From Setaria digitata (lineage: Eukaryota > Nematoda > Chromadorea > Rhabditida > Setariidae), in assembly GCA_003640385.1 (NCBI GenBank), contig RCAB01000548.1, positions 1 to 39,573 on the forward strand: a stretch of 39,573 nt of DNA, in the 5' to 3' direction. The notes beneath the pieces are model-generated. The model was not told where the DNA came from. It did no database searches and saw nothing but the letters and a program-made list of their open reading frames with translations. This document shows, piece after piece, positions 1 to 12,040 of this stretch (its first letter is position 1; each line of letters opens with the position of its first letter). The position numbers were made by a program, and so were the translations under genes.

Positions 1-299
1 GTGATAGAAGGTTACCAGTTGTAGGTGATAAGAAAACGAAAAGGCGACGAAAAAAAAACGTAAAAGTATGGATCAGTGAATTACGGGTTAGATTTTTTTT
101 TCCCCCGTTTCAATCTTTCTTTTTTCTTCTTAAATGATTCGTTGTTTTTTTCAAACGTAATATCACTTGTCATAACCTCGATAAGCTGCAATGAACCTTC
201 AAAGAAGAATCATCAAAATCATAACGTTTTAGTTGGCCGTTGACTTTTGGCCGGTGTTTAATTCAATTTATTTTTAAAAACTATGCATAATCTAGATGG

Positions 300-614
300 A
301 ATGCAAAGAAAGCATTTCAGGACATTGACAAAATCTACAGAACATCCGAACTGCGTGATATAATTAATTCGGTACAAATCTGATATTGGAAAGAAATGGA
401 AATTGCAAAAGAAATACTAGAAAGGAAGGTGGAAGAAAACCAAATTTGATGATATTTGCTCAATTTTTTCGATAACTCTAATTTCATTTAAACTCATTTT
501 TGCTAATTGTTATCAGAAAACAGAATGCACTGAATGCTGTAAAAACTAATTGTGAAGCAATACAGAACCCTGAATTCATAAGCCAGCTGATGAAATTATC
601 TTCTCAATTACAAT
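300..614 (+). pseudogene. Candidate 3' coding remnant, unidentified protein
   Basis: I do not recognise this. Two short stretches read like protein on +. From 302 one frame gives a charged helical segment (AFQDIDKIYRTSELRDIINS) broken by a TGA near 380, then continues with MEIAKEILERKVEENQ. After a possible acceptor (TTATCAG at about 515) another open stretch includes NPEFISQLMKLSSQLQ and ends at a TAG at about 614. The simplest donor (AAG|GTGG near 429) does not keep the phase into the second stretch, so either the splice model is wrong or this is a broken copy. The last 39 bases are antisense to the zinc-finger reading frame on the minus strand. Nothing upstream in 1-300 reads as an exon. 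Confidence 0.3.
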
Positions 615-935
615 AGATGTCCTCTCAACACAATCAATTTTCCGCTCACTCGTCATATTAGGCGAGGTTCCATGCGTTAGCGTGTGCATTTTTTGTTGAT
701 GATCTCGCAGACTACAATTATGAGCGAAACATTTTCCACACAAAGAGCATTTGTATGGTTTCTCGCCTGTATGTTTCCGCTTATGTACTACCAATTCATT
801 TCTCGCAAAGAACTGCATATTACATTGGTCGCATTGGTGCAGTTTTTCGCCTTTATGAATCCTCTGATAATGCCTAGTTACTTCATTCCTCCTAGTAAAT
901 CGCTTCCTGCATGGTTGAGTGTACCTACAGTAAAC
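576..935 (-). pseudogene. C2H2 zinc-finger gene remnant, copy A
   Basis: The minus-strand frame is open for about 119 codons and reads as a C2H2 zinc-finger protein, a likely nuclear DNA-binding factor. Two fingers are good: CDQCNMQFFARNELVVHKRKH, then the linker TGEKPYK, then CSLCGKCFAHNCSLRDH followed by QQKMH (H-x4-H). A third, upstream, is degraded: its histidines (RHYQRIH, followed by KGEK) are present, but the cysteines are spaced C-x5-C instead of C-x2-C, and an in-frame TAA lies just before it. The reading frame ends at 576. No promoter or upstream exon is recognisable. The neighbouring copy B on + is clearly related. I call it a remnant because of the broken first finger and missing 5' end; an intact 3' exon of a minus-strand gene starting within 936-1600 is the alternative. 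Confidence 0.55.
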
Positions 936-1599
936 TTAAGTTACTATTTGCAGCAGGAAAAACAGCGGAATTAGCATGAATTGTTTTGGAGCGGTGTTGA
1001 GAGTTAAAAAATTATTCTTTAGCATGCTAAAGCACTGAAAAGGACTGATTAAAAGAACTTGATGTGTGTATGGCCAAAAATTAGTCAGTTACCAGAAACT
1101 CAAAATTCAGTCTTGCTGGTAAAATCATTATTAGAAACCGCTGCATTCGACTGACTGATTATTATTACGAAACAAGTGAGGAAGTGACAGTGTCAATGCT
1201 TCTCGTTCATGTTTCTCAGGGAATTTTATTAGCAGCTTAATGTTCGTGGATTTCAAAAAGTTTGTGATACTTTTATTTAGCGGAAGAATCAACTTCTGTT
1301 ACTAGGAATGATTATCAGATCCTGCTCAACAATCATTATGGTATTGTTTATTGCCTCGTAATACTTGAATTGCCATGAGATATTGCGCAAGTTACAGTAA
1401 GTAAACGCTAGATTATTTCTTTACTCTGAAAGATCTAGATTTAAATGTTTTACAATCAGTTCCATAACTCATGCATGAACTGAAGAACTTCAGGAATGTC
1501 AATCCATCAACTTCCCCAACACGTCCAGCATCATTTGGTAAGAGAAAACTGCATGAAAGAAATGAAACGGTACTTCAAATTTGTATTTTAGTTTGCCGA

Positions 1600-2123
1600 A
1601 ATTTGCCGAAAAAAAAACAGACCTCTCAATACAGACGTCGTTGAATCAGCTTGGCATCAGGATTCATCAAATGCTCTGCAGAACAGAAATGGCGATGAAA
1701 TTCTGCCTGCTAGTAAAAAGAACAAAACCAAAGGAAAATACCAATGTGACGTTTGCGATCAATGGTTTGCTCAGAAGTACAATTTAGATGTCCATAGACG
1801 GATACATAATGACGAAAAACGAATGTAAATAATGCCAGAAGCGATTTATTACGAGCACTGAAATGACTAAGCATTATCGGAGGTTTAATGAGGGCTTATG
1901 CAATCAATGCGATAAGAGATTCATTACGAAAAGTTATTTGGTAAAAAGTAAGCGGAAACATGGAACCACACAAATGCTTTATTTGTGGAAGTTCTTCATT
2001 CATGATAGTAATTTGAGAAGAGATCACGGAGAAGTGCATAAAATTATGAATGGAACGTCGCGTCACACGACGGGCAATGCGAAAGTACGGAAAATTATGC
2101 TGAGAAGACATCTACCGTATTAG
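1600..2123 (+). pseudogene. C2H2 zinc-finger pseudogene, copy B
   Basis: This is the head-to-head relative of copy A and is clearly broken. From about 1634 one frame gives a linker (ALQNRNGDEILPASKKNK) and one complete finger (YQCDVCDQWFAQKYNLDVHR then RIH), stopping at a TAA at about 1826. A different frame resumes with the finger pieces CQKRFITSTEMTKHYRRF and CNQCDKRFITKSYLV followed by KRKH. It then shifts again to KCFICG and HDSNLRRDHGEVHK. So there are at least two frameshifts and one stop, and several histidines and the TGEKP linker are lost. The tail after the last finger (NGTSRHTTG) lines up with copy A's GTSPNMTSE. Function is presumably lost. Confidence 0.6.
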
Positions 2124-2757
2124 AGAAGATCTATTAATTAAATGAGCTATAAATGCAATAAGTATCAACTTTGGCCTTCCTATATATTCCACATCTTTTC
2201 AATAACGTGATCGTAGTAGGAATTGGTTCCTTTAAAACCGTAATTAATATTAAAGAGCTGCTGCAGTAATCATTAGCTTGCTTGTTGCGTACACCTGTTC
2301 ATGTTGTTCTTTGTTTCACCCTTTTCTTTATAAAATACTTGTTCAAAAGAAATTCATGTGAATATTTTTTCTGCCTAAATTCTTATCTGAATTCAAAAAA
2401 AAAAGAAAAAAAAAAAAGGTAAACAGATAATTATGAAACAACTGAGAAACACTTGCTATTCGCACAGAAAGATGTGCAAAATATATTAATGGAAAAGTAT
2501 ATAAAATGGTATATATGTATTGATATTGCAAGCAGAATATCTTAAGCGGGAATTGAAAGCTTAAATTTTCTTAAAACTTGAAAAATAACAGCGAAAAACA
2601 GAATCAAGGAAAGCAAAATGATGAGGCCAAATGATTTTAAAAATATGTGAAGAAATTGAACTATAAAACTAAAAATATGTTTCCAAATTTATCACTTTTC
2701 ATCTTTCATCTTCATCTTGTTTTTGACTGAAAAATATTGCTAATTATTTCATGTGAA
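2124..2757. other. Intergenic, nothing recognised
   Basis: AT-rich sequence between the zinc-finger remnant and the left arm of the inverted repeat. It has an A run at about 2397-2417 and no convincing exon, RNA or mobile-element ends. Confidence 0.5.
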
Positions 2758-3145
2758 CTAAATAAAATTCTAATTCTCGTTGATCATGAACTGGACAAAT
2801 TAGTTCGACAAATGCAATATCGACCAGAAGCCATTTTTTTTCTCCTAACTTTATCATGACATCTCAAGTATACAAATCTCAGCACAACAAAAAAAAAAAA
2901 AACCATCAAGTGAAAGCATACTCATACAGGAAAAACATTCTGTCAGTGAAACAAACAGATACGGTTTGACAGTAATCATGGACGGCTGATAAATTTTTCT
3001 AAAAGAACTGTCAGTCAGGAGAGAATAATATAATTTGTGTAGGCATGCTTTAAAGAGAATTATCGTGCCATATGCTCTCAAGAAATTCAACTTTTGACTG
3101 CAGTAATTCGTTATCAATATTCTTTCGAGGCTTTTTCAGTGCCAT
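2758..3145 (-). repeat. Left arm of inverted repeat: NOM1 3' end copy
   Basis: Reverse-complementing this stretch gives a near copy of 8889-9272, about 97% identical by eye. It holds the last 31 codons of NOM1 plus its stop (minus 3145-3050) and roughly 290 bp of 3' untranslated sequence, including the same internal homopolymer run. Both differences inside the coding part are synonymous (GCG/GCA, CAT/CAC). Similarity stops abruptly at the ATG-GCA codons on one side and fades near 2758 on the other. No poly(A) tail or target-site duplication is visible. It looks like a DNA-level duplication rather than a retrocopy, because genomic 3' UTR is included without a tail. Confidence 0.85.
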
Positions 3146-3199
3146 ACAAGTATGATTAGCAAGGTAGAACTCCTCTTGATTCCTCAAACTACTGGTCAT
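3050..3199 (-). pseudogene. Chimeric short reading frame ending in NOM1 tail
   Basis: On the minus strand an ATG at 3199 follows an in-frame TGA and opens 49 codons. The first 18 residues (MTSSLRNQEEFYLANHTC) are unrelated to the NOM1 exon, and the remainder is the NOM1 C-terminus (MALKKPRKNIDNELLQ onward, ending WHDNSL). The fusion is most simply a by-product of the inverted duplication breakpoint. There is no good promoter or clear acceptor, so I do not expect expression. Confidence 0.4.
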
Positions 3200-3768
3200 C
3201 TTTCAGGTCGTAAAAATAAACATGAATTCATACAACTTCTAGCATTTCTAGCAAACAGAAAGCACTTTGTTCTTCTAAGTATCATAACATTATGTCTTCT
3301 TTGATTTCTTTCTTGGCTTGAATTACAACTAGCATTAGATATCATTTGTCATGCAAGAAACTTCACCACTCGCAATTTCTATTGAATAGGAAAGAAGCAC
3401 CGGTATCTGAGAGAATTTGATGCAAAATCCATCTGGGCCGCGACCGTACCAGTGCACTTATTGCTTTGTTAGCTGTTTTGTTTTTAGTTGGCTCCTTAGT
3501 TCCTCTTTGTATATATTTCTTAAAATGAATTGAGTATCTGAATTAGTTCCTCTTTGATCATCTTTTATCTTTTTCTAATATTTATATGACCTACTATATT
3601 TATTTATATGTATATGTGCATGTAAATTTATTTTTTAATATATTTTCTTTCAATTTCTTTAAAAAATATGTATAAATGAAGAGCGAAACTTCTCTTGAAT
3701 AACTGGGAAATTCAAAAAAGCTGATTTAATGGAAATTCTTTTCATAAATTTGGTGTATATCAAGCATT
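3200..3768 (+). promoter_or_regulatory. Upstream region of the NOM1 gene
   Basis: This is the 570-bp interval between the inverted copy and the NOM1 start codon. It contains a locally GC-richer patch at about 3395-3470 and a T-rich stretch at 3590-3665. A possible trans-splice or 5' UTR acceptor (GTATATCAAG) ends at 3764, five bases before the ATG. No TATA box stands out. Promoter assignment is by position only. Confidence 0.35.
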
Positions 3769-6700
3769 ATGGCCGTTGGAGATAATGTATTGTGTGACTG
3801 TAAGCGAAAGATGATAAGAAAGAGTAAAAAGGAAGCCAAAAAATTTCGTCGGGATGCATATAATTGCCATAAAAAGGTATCACTTTTGTTTTCTTTGTGT
3901 GTTACAAGGAACTCTTCCGTATTCCCTCCGTTCAATATTCCTTAAAATATTATTAATATATGTCTTAGGTATATTTTTCTGATTTTCTCTTGTTACAGAT
4001 TGGCGATATCATCATGAAGGAGAAAAATGCTGATGATTATCAAACAAACAGTGTTTTGAAGACTGTGCAGACAAGGAAAAAGTGTAGGAGGAGACGCAGA
4101 AAGAAAACTGTAAATTTATCCTTACTTCTCACATGATTTAAGTGAATTCGAGACTGTTATTAGCTAAGATCAGTCATGTTAGTTGAACAAAGTTAATGTC
4201 TATTAAAAAATTCAGTTTTACATAGTCAAGTCCTTTTTTTATGAAGTTGGAACAAATACGAAAGGAAGAGCTTATTCGAGGTATTGATAAGGATAATGTG
4301 GAAATTCATCGCTATGAACGAATTCTTGGTTACAAAAAGCGAAAAAGCAAAAATATGCCGGAAGTATTTCGTGCCGAAGGACTCGACTGTGCGTTTATTA
4401 TAGTGCTTCACAAATACCTGTTGTTTTATTATTATTTTTTGTTTTTTTTTTTTGAATTGCATATAGACTCGAGATCCATTTTTGATTAAATTTACTTAAA
4501 ATCCCAAGATCACGTAACTTGCTTTTTGTCCTAATTGCAGTTGGGTAGTATAATATGGCCAAGTCCATTGTTTTTTATAGACCTTCTTGAAGTGTGTGAT
4601 TCAAAATCACCAAAACATGATGATGAAGAAGGAGATGATATTAGTCTGAATAATACTGAAAGGTTTGACGATGAAGAAAGCGAAAACGCTGGAAGCAATA
4701 ATGGAGATAGTTGTTCTGGAACTTACTCTTCGGAAAAAGATTTTGCGACAAAAGTCAGTGCGAATTTTATTCAAATGGTTGTGATTATGATTCTTATGTA
4801 TATTTCCTTACTTCCTCTAACTTTTGGGACCATACTTCTTCCATATATATTATATATAATTCACAAAAAGATACATATATATATCTTTTTGTGAATTCCA
4901 TTGTTGTTGATTTTCGAAAACAGATCACTGATTCACTTTTTTTTGGGAATTCAGAGAGAAGAAAGCAGTGGAGTGGATGAAGACAGCGAACATGAGAGAG
5001 TTGATATTGTTAATTTGAAAGAAGATATTTATGGTCGGCTCGTTAATATGGATACAGGCAAAGTTTTGCCTTCAAAATTATGTGCGAAAGGAAAACTTAT
5101 CGAACTGGAGCAAAAAGCTAAACTGTTAGAAACGGAAGATTTTTTAAAGCTGAAAAAATCTTTGCGTGGTTTAATCAATCGACTAAATGAGCACACTTTA
5201 GTGAGTGCTGTGAAAACGTTTTCCGATATATTTTCCAGCAGAGGACATAATGGTAAAATTTTATTCAATAAATTATTTTTCAGCTTTTTGTAGTTCTTTG
5301 TCCTGCTTAATATAAAACTCTTTGTGTATCTATAATTGCAGAAGTGAAGCAGTTATTCTTTTTGGAAATTATAAACATGATCGATGTAAGTTACCGTTTG
5401 CCGGATAGGCTTATCACAGAATATGCCCTATTCATTGCACTTATTCATACAACAGTTTCAAACGAAGCTTGTAAGCTTGTATTTTGTAAAAGTTTTAATC
5501 AAATACATAGTCTTGAGTATCAGTTGTTGGTGGATTTTATGATACATTTTACACCTAGATGGTTTTTAAAAGTGTTGGGAAAATAAATAAGTGAATGAAG
5601 TTTGTTACACTTAAGTTTTCTTTTTCAAGTAATTACCTTGTTCGTTTATGCATATGTTCTCTGATATAAGATTACTAATTCCTCCTTTTATAACCTTTCA
5701 GCATCATTTTTTATTGAGAACTACATCGTGAAAATCTTGGAAACCATTGCTCTTTTACCAGAGGGCAAATCCCTTGAAAATCTTTGTGTTTTACTTGCGG
5801 AGTTATATAATTTCAAGGTGTTCATTTGCATTTTTTTTTTTACTAATAAATTTTTCTAAATGTGCCATCTGACCACTAGTGTATTTTAAAGAATCTTGTT
5901 TACTAGAAACCAAATATAATTGCAGATTTAAATGAAGCAGAATTATCTTGTTATCTGCTACTCTACTTAACACATCAATATTAGATTTTCACTTTTCATT
6001 TAGTATAACCAGAATTTTCCTTTGAGGACCTAGTAGTTGCATATTGCTACTATATGGTGGTATGAATGAATGTTGCTGTTGCAGGTAATCAAAGCCATTA
6101 TCATTATCGAAGTTATGCAGCGTCTACGAGAACAGGTCAACGACAAATGTCTCACTTGTTTTAAAGCTTTCCTGAGTTGTAAGTTTTCAAACTCTTGTTT
6201 ACATGAAAAGGAACAAAAGAGATTTGTTAAGGATTGTAAGTAATTACAAACGCTCATTTTTGTCATATTCCTTTAAGAATATGCCATAGAAATATTAAAA
6301 ATGAATATACTTCCTCAGCTTTCGTTCTAAAATTCATGCTCTTTCTATCTCAGACTGTGGCAGTGCTATGAGGAGTCGGGATTTAGATGCTTTGCAAAAA
6401 TGTATAATGGAAACGCAGTCATTCTTCTCACAGCTTCCAGAAACGTCTAAATCGTAGGTATTTGCCAGGTATTTTGAAGCATAAGTATATGATTTTTATG
6501 TAAGGTTTGCGTAAGATCAAGAGAAGTTCAATATAGATTGAAAAGAAATCCGAAAATTATGAGTATGTCTATGTTATGTTGAAGATTAAAATCTATCAAA
6601 ATCTCCATTTGTTCCAGACGACAGTTGCAGTATACTTTGGATGAAATCAATGCAATAAAGAATGCAAATATTCGTAAATTCACAAATATGGTAGATTCTG

Positions 6701-8984
6701 CGATGCATACTCACTACGTAAATATTTTTCGTGGGCTGACAAGAAGTATGCTACTGTTACTTATGAGTTTTTATCTTGTATAAAGTCCGTAATTTTGAAT
6801 CCAGTCACTGTGCTTTGGAGATTTTAAAATTTCTGGTGACTGTGACTTCATTTCACCATTACTTTGTATTGGCCATTAGATTGTTGAAAATTACTTTTTA
6901 TTCATTAGTTACTAGAAATATTGATTTTCAAACACTTTTTTGTGATTTGCTGTTGAAAAGAAAATGTGCTTCTCTGCTTGACAGTATTTTTGTATTTATA
7001 AAATTGAAATGAGTGGAATACCCAAACATAAGTAATTTATGTGAGAGCTAGAAAAAAGCGTAACTAGAAAAGTGGGAGGGCTGCATAATAATTTGATCAT
7101 TGGAATTGTTAGGTCGCTTCATTTATTATTATTTTCAATTTTGTCTCATTTTTTTTCTTTTTTAATGCAGAAGTAAACAAAGAGAAAGAGCTGCCAATGA
7201 ATGTAGATGACATATTACATATAACGGAACGCGGACGTTGGTGGCTTGTTGGTGCGGCCTGGTTCCCAGATACTCCAGTATTGCAAAATAAAGCCGAAGA
7301 TAAGTTCGCTGGAAAAAGCTTAAAATTTGATGCATCGTTACTGCAACTTGCCAAAAGAGCTAAAATGAATACAGCTATTAGACGCGACATTTTTTGCACT
7401 GTTATGTCTTCGACGGTAAATTTTCCACTTGGTTATTAGATTTTATGTGAGATATCAGTATATCTTTTTTTTTCGCGATTAATTCTACTCTCGTATCCAT
7501 CCATGTCATATTTCTACTTTCCCCTTTAGCTTATTTTATTTGAAATAATCATTAACTATCTTCGTTTCAGGATGAAGTGGATGCTTTTGAAAAGTTGATA
7601 AAACTTTCCCTCAAAGGACAACAGGAAAGAGAAATAGTGCACATCTGTGTTCACTGCACATTACGAGAAAATATTTATAATGGCTATTATGCTGCTATTA
7701 TCGATCGTCTGTGTTGTTATCATAAACGATTCAAGGTATTTTTCTCTTGATTTCTAGGACTCTTTTATCAAACTTCTCGATAAGTTAATCAGTTTTGGAT
7801 GAAATATGCTTTTACTAGACTTTTTTTAAAAAGAAGTATTGAATAGGTATGACATTCCTGAGCATTTCTAGTAGTAAATAGTGAACTAAACATCAACAGT
7901 TTGCTTTTCCCAAAAATTTGGAGTGTCCGTGAATTAGTCACAGGCTTTCCAGGCATCTTTTTTTCTGGAACGATTGCTAAACATTCTTTTCATTGTCATC
8001 TCTACAAACTGAAGAATTTTTCAGTGCCTGTGAAGTGGAGTAAGGGAAGGAACTCAGGCTAAGCTGGATAACTTGAAAGAAGAAAATTTTATGCGTTTAA
8101 TTTTAGATTTCAAAAATATGGATTCAGAGACTAAATTTGATTAAGAAATATTTCAGCTCACCACACAATATGCATTATGGGATCGGATCAAGATTTTATC
8201 ACAAATAAGCGAAATGCAGCGTAAAAATTTAGCTCTGCTTATTGTTGATTTAGTGGTTAAACGGTCGGTTGGTATTACCATTCTAAAGGTGCTGTTATAC
8301 GTCACCATGAAGTGCTGTTTTTTTCCCGATATTCACTGGATGATTTCCTTAGTTAGAGTCTCATACGTATAGTAAGTACACTTCGGGGTATAATTTCTGC
8401 ATTTCTAGTTGATTAAACAGTTACTCACAATACCAAGTTGAAAGTAGATGTGAATTGCGCTGTTGGTAGTAAAGTAATAGGGTGGTGATACTTAAATTTG
8501 TTTCCAGTTCAGGACATTTATTCGTTTTTTAAACTGTTCATATTGTGATTTGATGAAATTTATATTTTTAAACTAAACTGCTGAAAACTATCCGAGTAGA
8601 AGGAAAATATGTTCTATTGATGCTATATTTTTGAAAAAGAGCGGCCTATTTTGTTTTTTATTTTGCTGGCAACAATGGAATTTGGAAATATGGCATTCAC
8701 ATTTTAAATGCTTGTTTCAGGTGATTGAATTTGGCGCAATTGATAAAATAACTGCAAAATTCTTGCGAATTATTTTGTCAACAGTGTTGCTCCGAAGTAC
8801 ACAGCAAACACTGTTGGATATGTTTCAAAATGTGGTTAATTCACCGCAGCACAAGTTGTTTGCGGAAGGTCTTTTAATTTTTTTTCACATGGCGCTGAAA
8901 AAGCCTCGAAAGAATATTGATAACGAATTACTGCAGTCAAAAGTTGAATTTCTTGAGAGCATATGGCATGATAATTCTCTTTAA
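3769..8984 (+). CDS. NOM1: Nucleolar MIF4G/MA3 protein, NOM1/Sgd1 family
   Basis: Reconstructed exons: 3769-3876, 3999-4109, 4247-4388, 4581-4753, 4955-5252, 5342-5470, 5702-5817, 6085-6178, 6354-6453, 6618-6745, 7171-7415, 7571-7735, 8157-8288, 8721-8984. They total 2205 nt (734 aa plus stop) with every junction GT..AG and in phase. The ATG follows an in-frame TAA (3745). The N-terminus is basic (KRKMIRKSKKEAKKF, RRRRRKK), fitting nucleolar targeting. The family motif RAEGLDYLLE spans exons 3-4, followed by an acidic stretch. The MIF4G domain runs from about residue 246 (KKSLRGLINRLNEHTL) to about 470, then GRWWLVGAAW at 488-497. The MA3 domain runs from about 535 to 650 (KMNTAIRRDIFCTVMSS, DAFEKLIKLSLKGQQEREIV). 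Family knowledge: human NOM1 and yeast Sgd1 are nucleolar, bind eIF4A-type helicases and act in 18S rRNA and small-subunit biogenesis. The protein is somewhat shorter than human NOM1, mainly in the N-terminus. Exon 1 is the least certain. Confidence 0.9.
4858..4897. repeat. Perfect hairpin in NOM1 intron 4
   Basis: The 16-bp arms AATTCACAAAAAGATA (4858-4873) and its exact reverse complement (4882-4897) flank an 8-base AT loop, CATATATA. It lies between the exon 4 donor (4754) and exon 5 acceptor (4954), and would fold strongly in the pre-mRNA or extrude as a cruciform. Confidence 0.85.
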
Positions 8985-9272
8985 AGCATGCCTACACAAA
9001 TTATATTATTCTCTCCTGACTGACAGTTCTTTTAGAAAGATTTATCAGCCGTCCATGATTACTGTCAAACTGCATCTGTTTGTTTCACTGACAGAATGTT
9101 TTTCCTGTATGAGTATGCTTTCACTTGATGGTTTTTTTTTTTTTTGTTGTGCTGAGATTTGTATACTTGAGATGCCATGATAAAGTTAAAAGAAAAAAAT
9201 GGCTTCTGGTCGATATTGCATTTGTCGAACTAATTTGTCCAGTTCATGATCAACGAGAATTAGAACTTCATT
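8889..9272 (+). repeat. Right arm of inverted repeat: NOM1 3' end
   Basis: This is the in-place copy of the sequence found inverted at 2758-3145. It covers the last 31 NOM1 codons, the stop and the proximal 3' UTR. The arms flank almost the whole NOM1 gene about 5.7 kb apart, so recombination between them could invert the gene. Confidence 0.85.
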
Positions 9273-9337
9273 TAATTGAAAGATAGTTCAAAGCATTAAT
9301 TTCCAAAGAATGATATACGAAGTAGCAGCTAATCCTA

Positions 9338-9343
9338 AATAAA
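9338..9343 (+). terminator. NOM1 poly(A) signal
   Basis: First AATAAA after the NOM1 stop codon, about 354 bp downstream and in the right orientation. It lies just outside the duplicated 3' end, so the inverted copy lacks it. Confidence 0.55.
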
Positions 9344-10832
<1,489 letters not shown>

Positions 10833-10908
10833 TCTTCCTGTGAGATTTGTGATTAAGAAGCATTTTCGGAATAAGTTCGAAAGTAAATATTCGTAGTTGG
10901 TCCCGTTA

Positions 10909-10929
10909 CAGGTTGTCATTAGCAACCTG
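10909..10929. promoter_or_regulatory. Short palindrome, RFX-half-site-like
   Basis: CAGGTTG / CAACCTG arms surround a 7-base spacer. Within it GTTGTC and AGCAAC are two RFX-type half-sites with a 3-base rather than the usual 2-base gap. The site is intergenic and far from either start codon; role unknown. Confidence 0.25.
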
Positions 10930-11539
10930 CCAGGTATTGCTGCTATGTATACTACACAATTCCTTAGTATCCAATCCGTTTACTTGTAAATGGCGAGATA
11001 TGAAAGAATTATATGATAAAGTGCTTTCATCATTCCGCATTAATGCTCATTCGCAGGCAGTTTTTTCTTTTCATTCTCATATTTACAAATTTAAACTTCA
11101 AAAAAAAATTTTTTTCTTACTTCACGAGAAAGTTGCGCAAAATTTTTAGGAAGTTTTGGATTTTTACAAAAAATTTTTACTAATATAATTCCTACATTTC
11201 ACAAATTTTGGTCGTAATAGTTACGAGAAAAATACCTATAATATTAATATAATTTAATTAATTAGCTCATTGTCAAAGGACAACGAAACAGTTATCGGAT
11301 AAACATGTTTGCTTTCTAATACATGATTTATTCTAAACATTCTAAACTTAGGCTCAAGATGATGATGCATTCAAAGTGTAACTTCTAAACTTCATACACC
11401 ATTCTAAGCATAACGTCTAAGCGTGATGTTTAAAGCTTCCTGCTAATTAATTATAATCGCCTTTAATTTAAAATTTTTGAAAATGGACAGTCACTGTATG
11501 TACCTGTGTATATCTATACACCTGCAACATTGTATGTCT

Positions 11540-11721
11540 AATATATAAATGTGTATGTATGTGTATGTGTGGGTATGTGTGTGTGTATGTGTGTGTGTAT
11601 GTGTGTGTGTGTATGTGTGTGTGTGTATGTGTGTGTGGGCATGTGTGTGTGTATGTGTGTGTGTGGGCATGTGTGTGTGTGTATGTGTATGTGTGTGTGT
11701 GTGTATGTGTGTGTGTGGGCA

Positions 11722-11752
<31 letters not shown>

Positions 11753-11901
11753 GTGTGGGCATGTGTGTGTGTGTATGTGTGTGTGTGGGTATGTGTATGT
11801 GTATGTGTGTGTATGTGTGGGTATATGTGTGTGTATGCGTGTGTGTGGGTATGTGTATGTGTATGTGTGTGTGTGTGGGCATGTGTGTGTATGTGTATGT
11901 G
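11540..11901. repeat. (GT)n array with TATG and GGGCATG variants
   Basis: About 360 bp of alternating purine-pyrimidine GT/AT. GGGCATG interruptions recur irregularly (near 11637, 11665, 11717, 11757, 11877), giving a loose higher-order unit. Open frames here are repeat artefacts. The sequence type is prone to Z-DNA. Confidence 0.95.
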
Positions 11902-12000
11902 AAGCGAAGTGATGTGAAGTGATGTGATGTCACTGTCAACAGCAACAGTGCTATGCTACTGCTATGGCTATTGCTATTGGTGGTAGTGTTGGTGATGATG
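11902..12000. repeat. Degenerate short tandem repeats
   Basis: After the GT array comes a GAAGTGATGT-type run (11901-11930), then a GCTATT/GCTACT run (11950-11980), then GGTGATGATGAG. They are imperfect and appear to be boundary repeats of the same unstable region. Confidence 0.6.
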
Positions 12001-12040
12001 AGAGGTTGTCGTGGGTGGTGATGCTCGGCTCGACTCTCTT

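Noticed and set aside
4535..4894. Longer version of NOM1 exon 4 beginning at 4541 and reading past 4753
   Set aside because: From 4541 the incoming phase meets TAG. Beyond the GTCAGT donor at 4754 the frame becomes hydrophobic AT-rich intron ending in the hairpin.
7109..7399. Minus-strand frame starting MQKMSRLIAVFILALLASC, resembling a secreted protein
   Set aside because: It is antisense to NOM1 exon 11 (GRWWLVGAAW, KMNTAIRRDIF), which is clearly the coding strand.
8917..9180. 87-codon frame present in both inverted-repeat arms
   Set aside because: Its presence twice reflects the duplication. It overlaps the NOM1 exon in another frame and then runs through 3' UTR and a homopolymer coded as poly-Phe.
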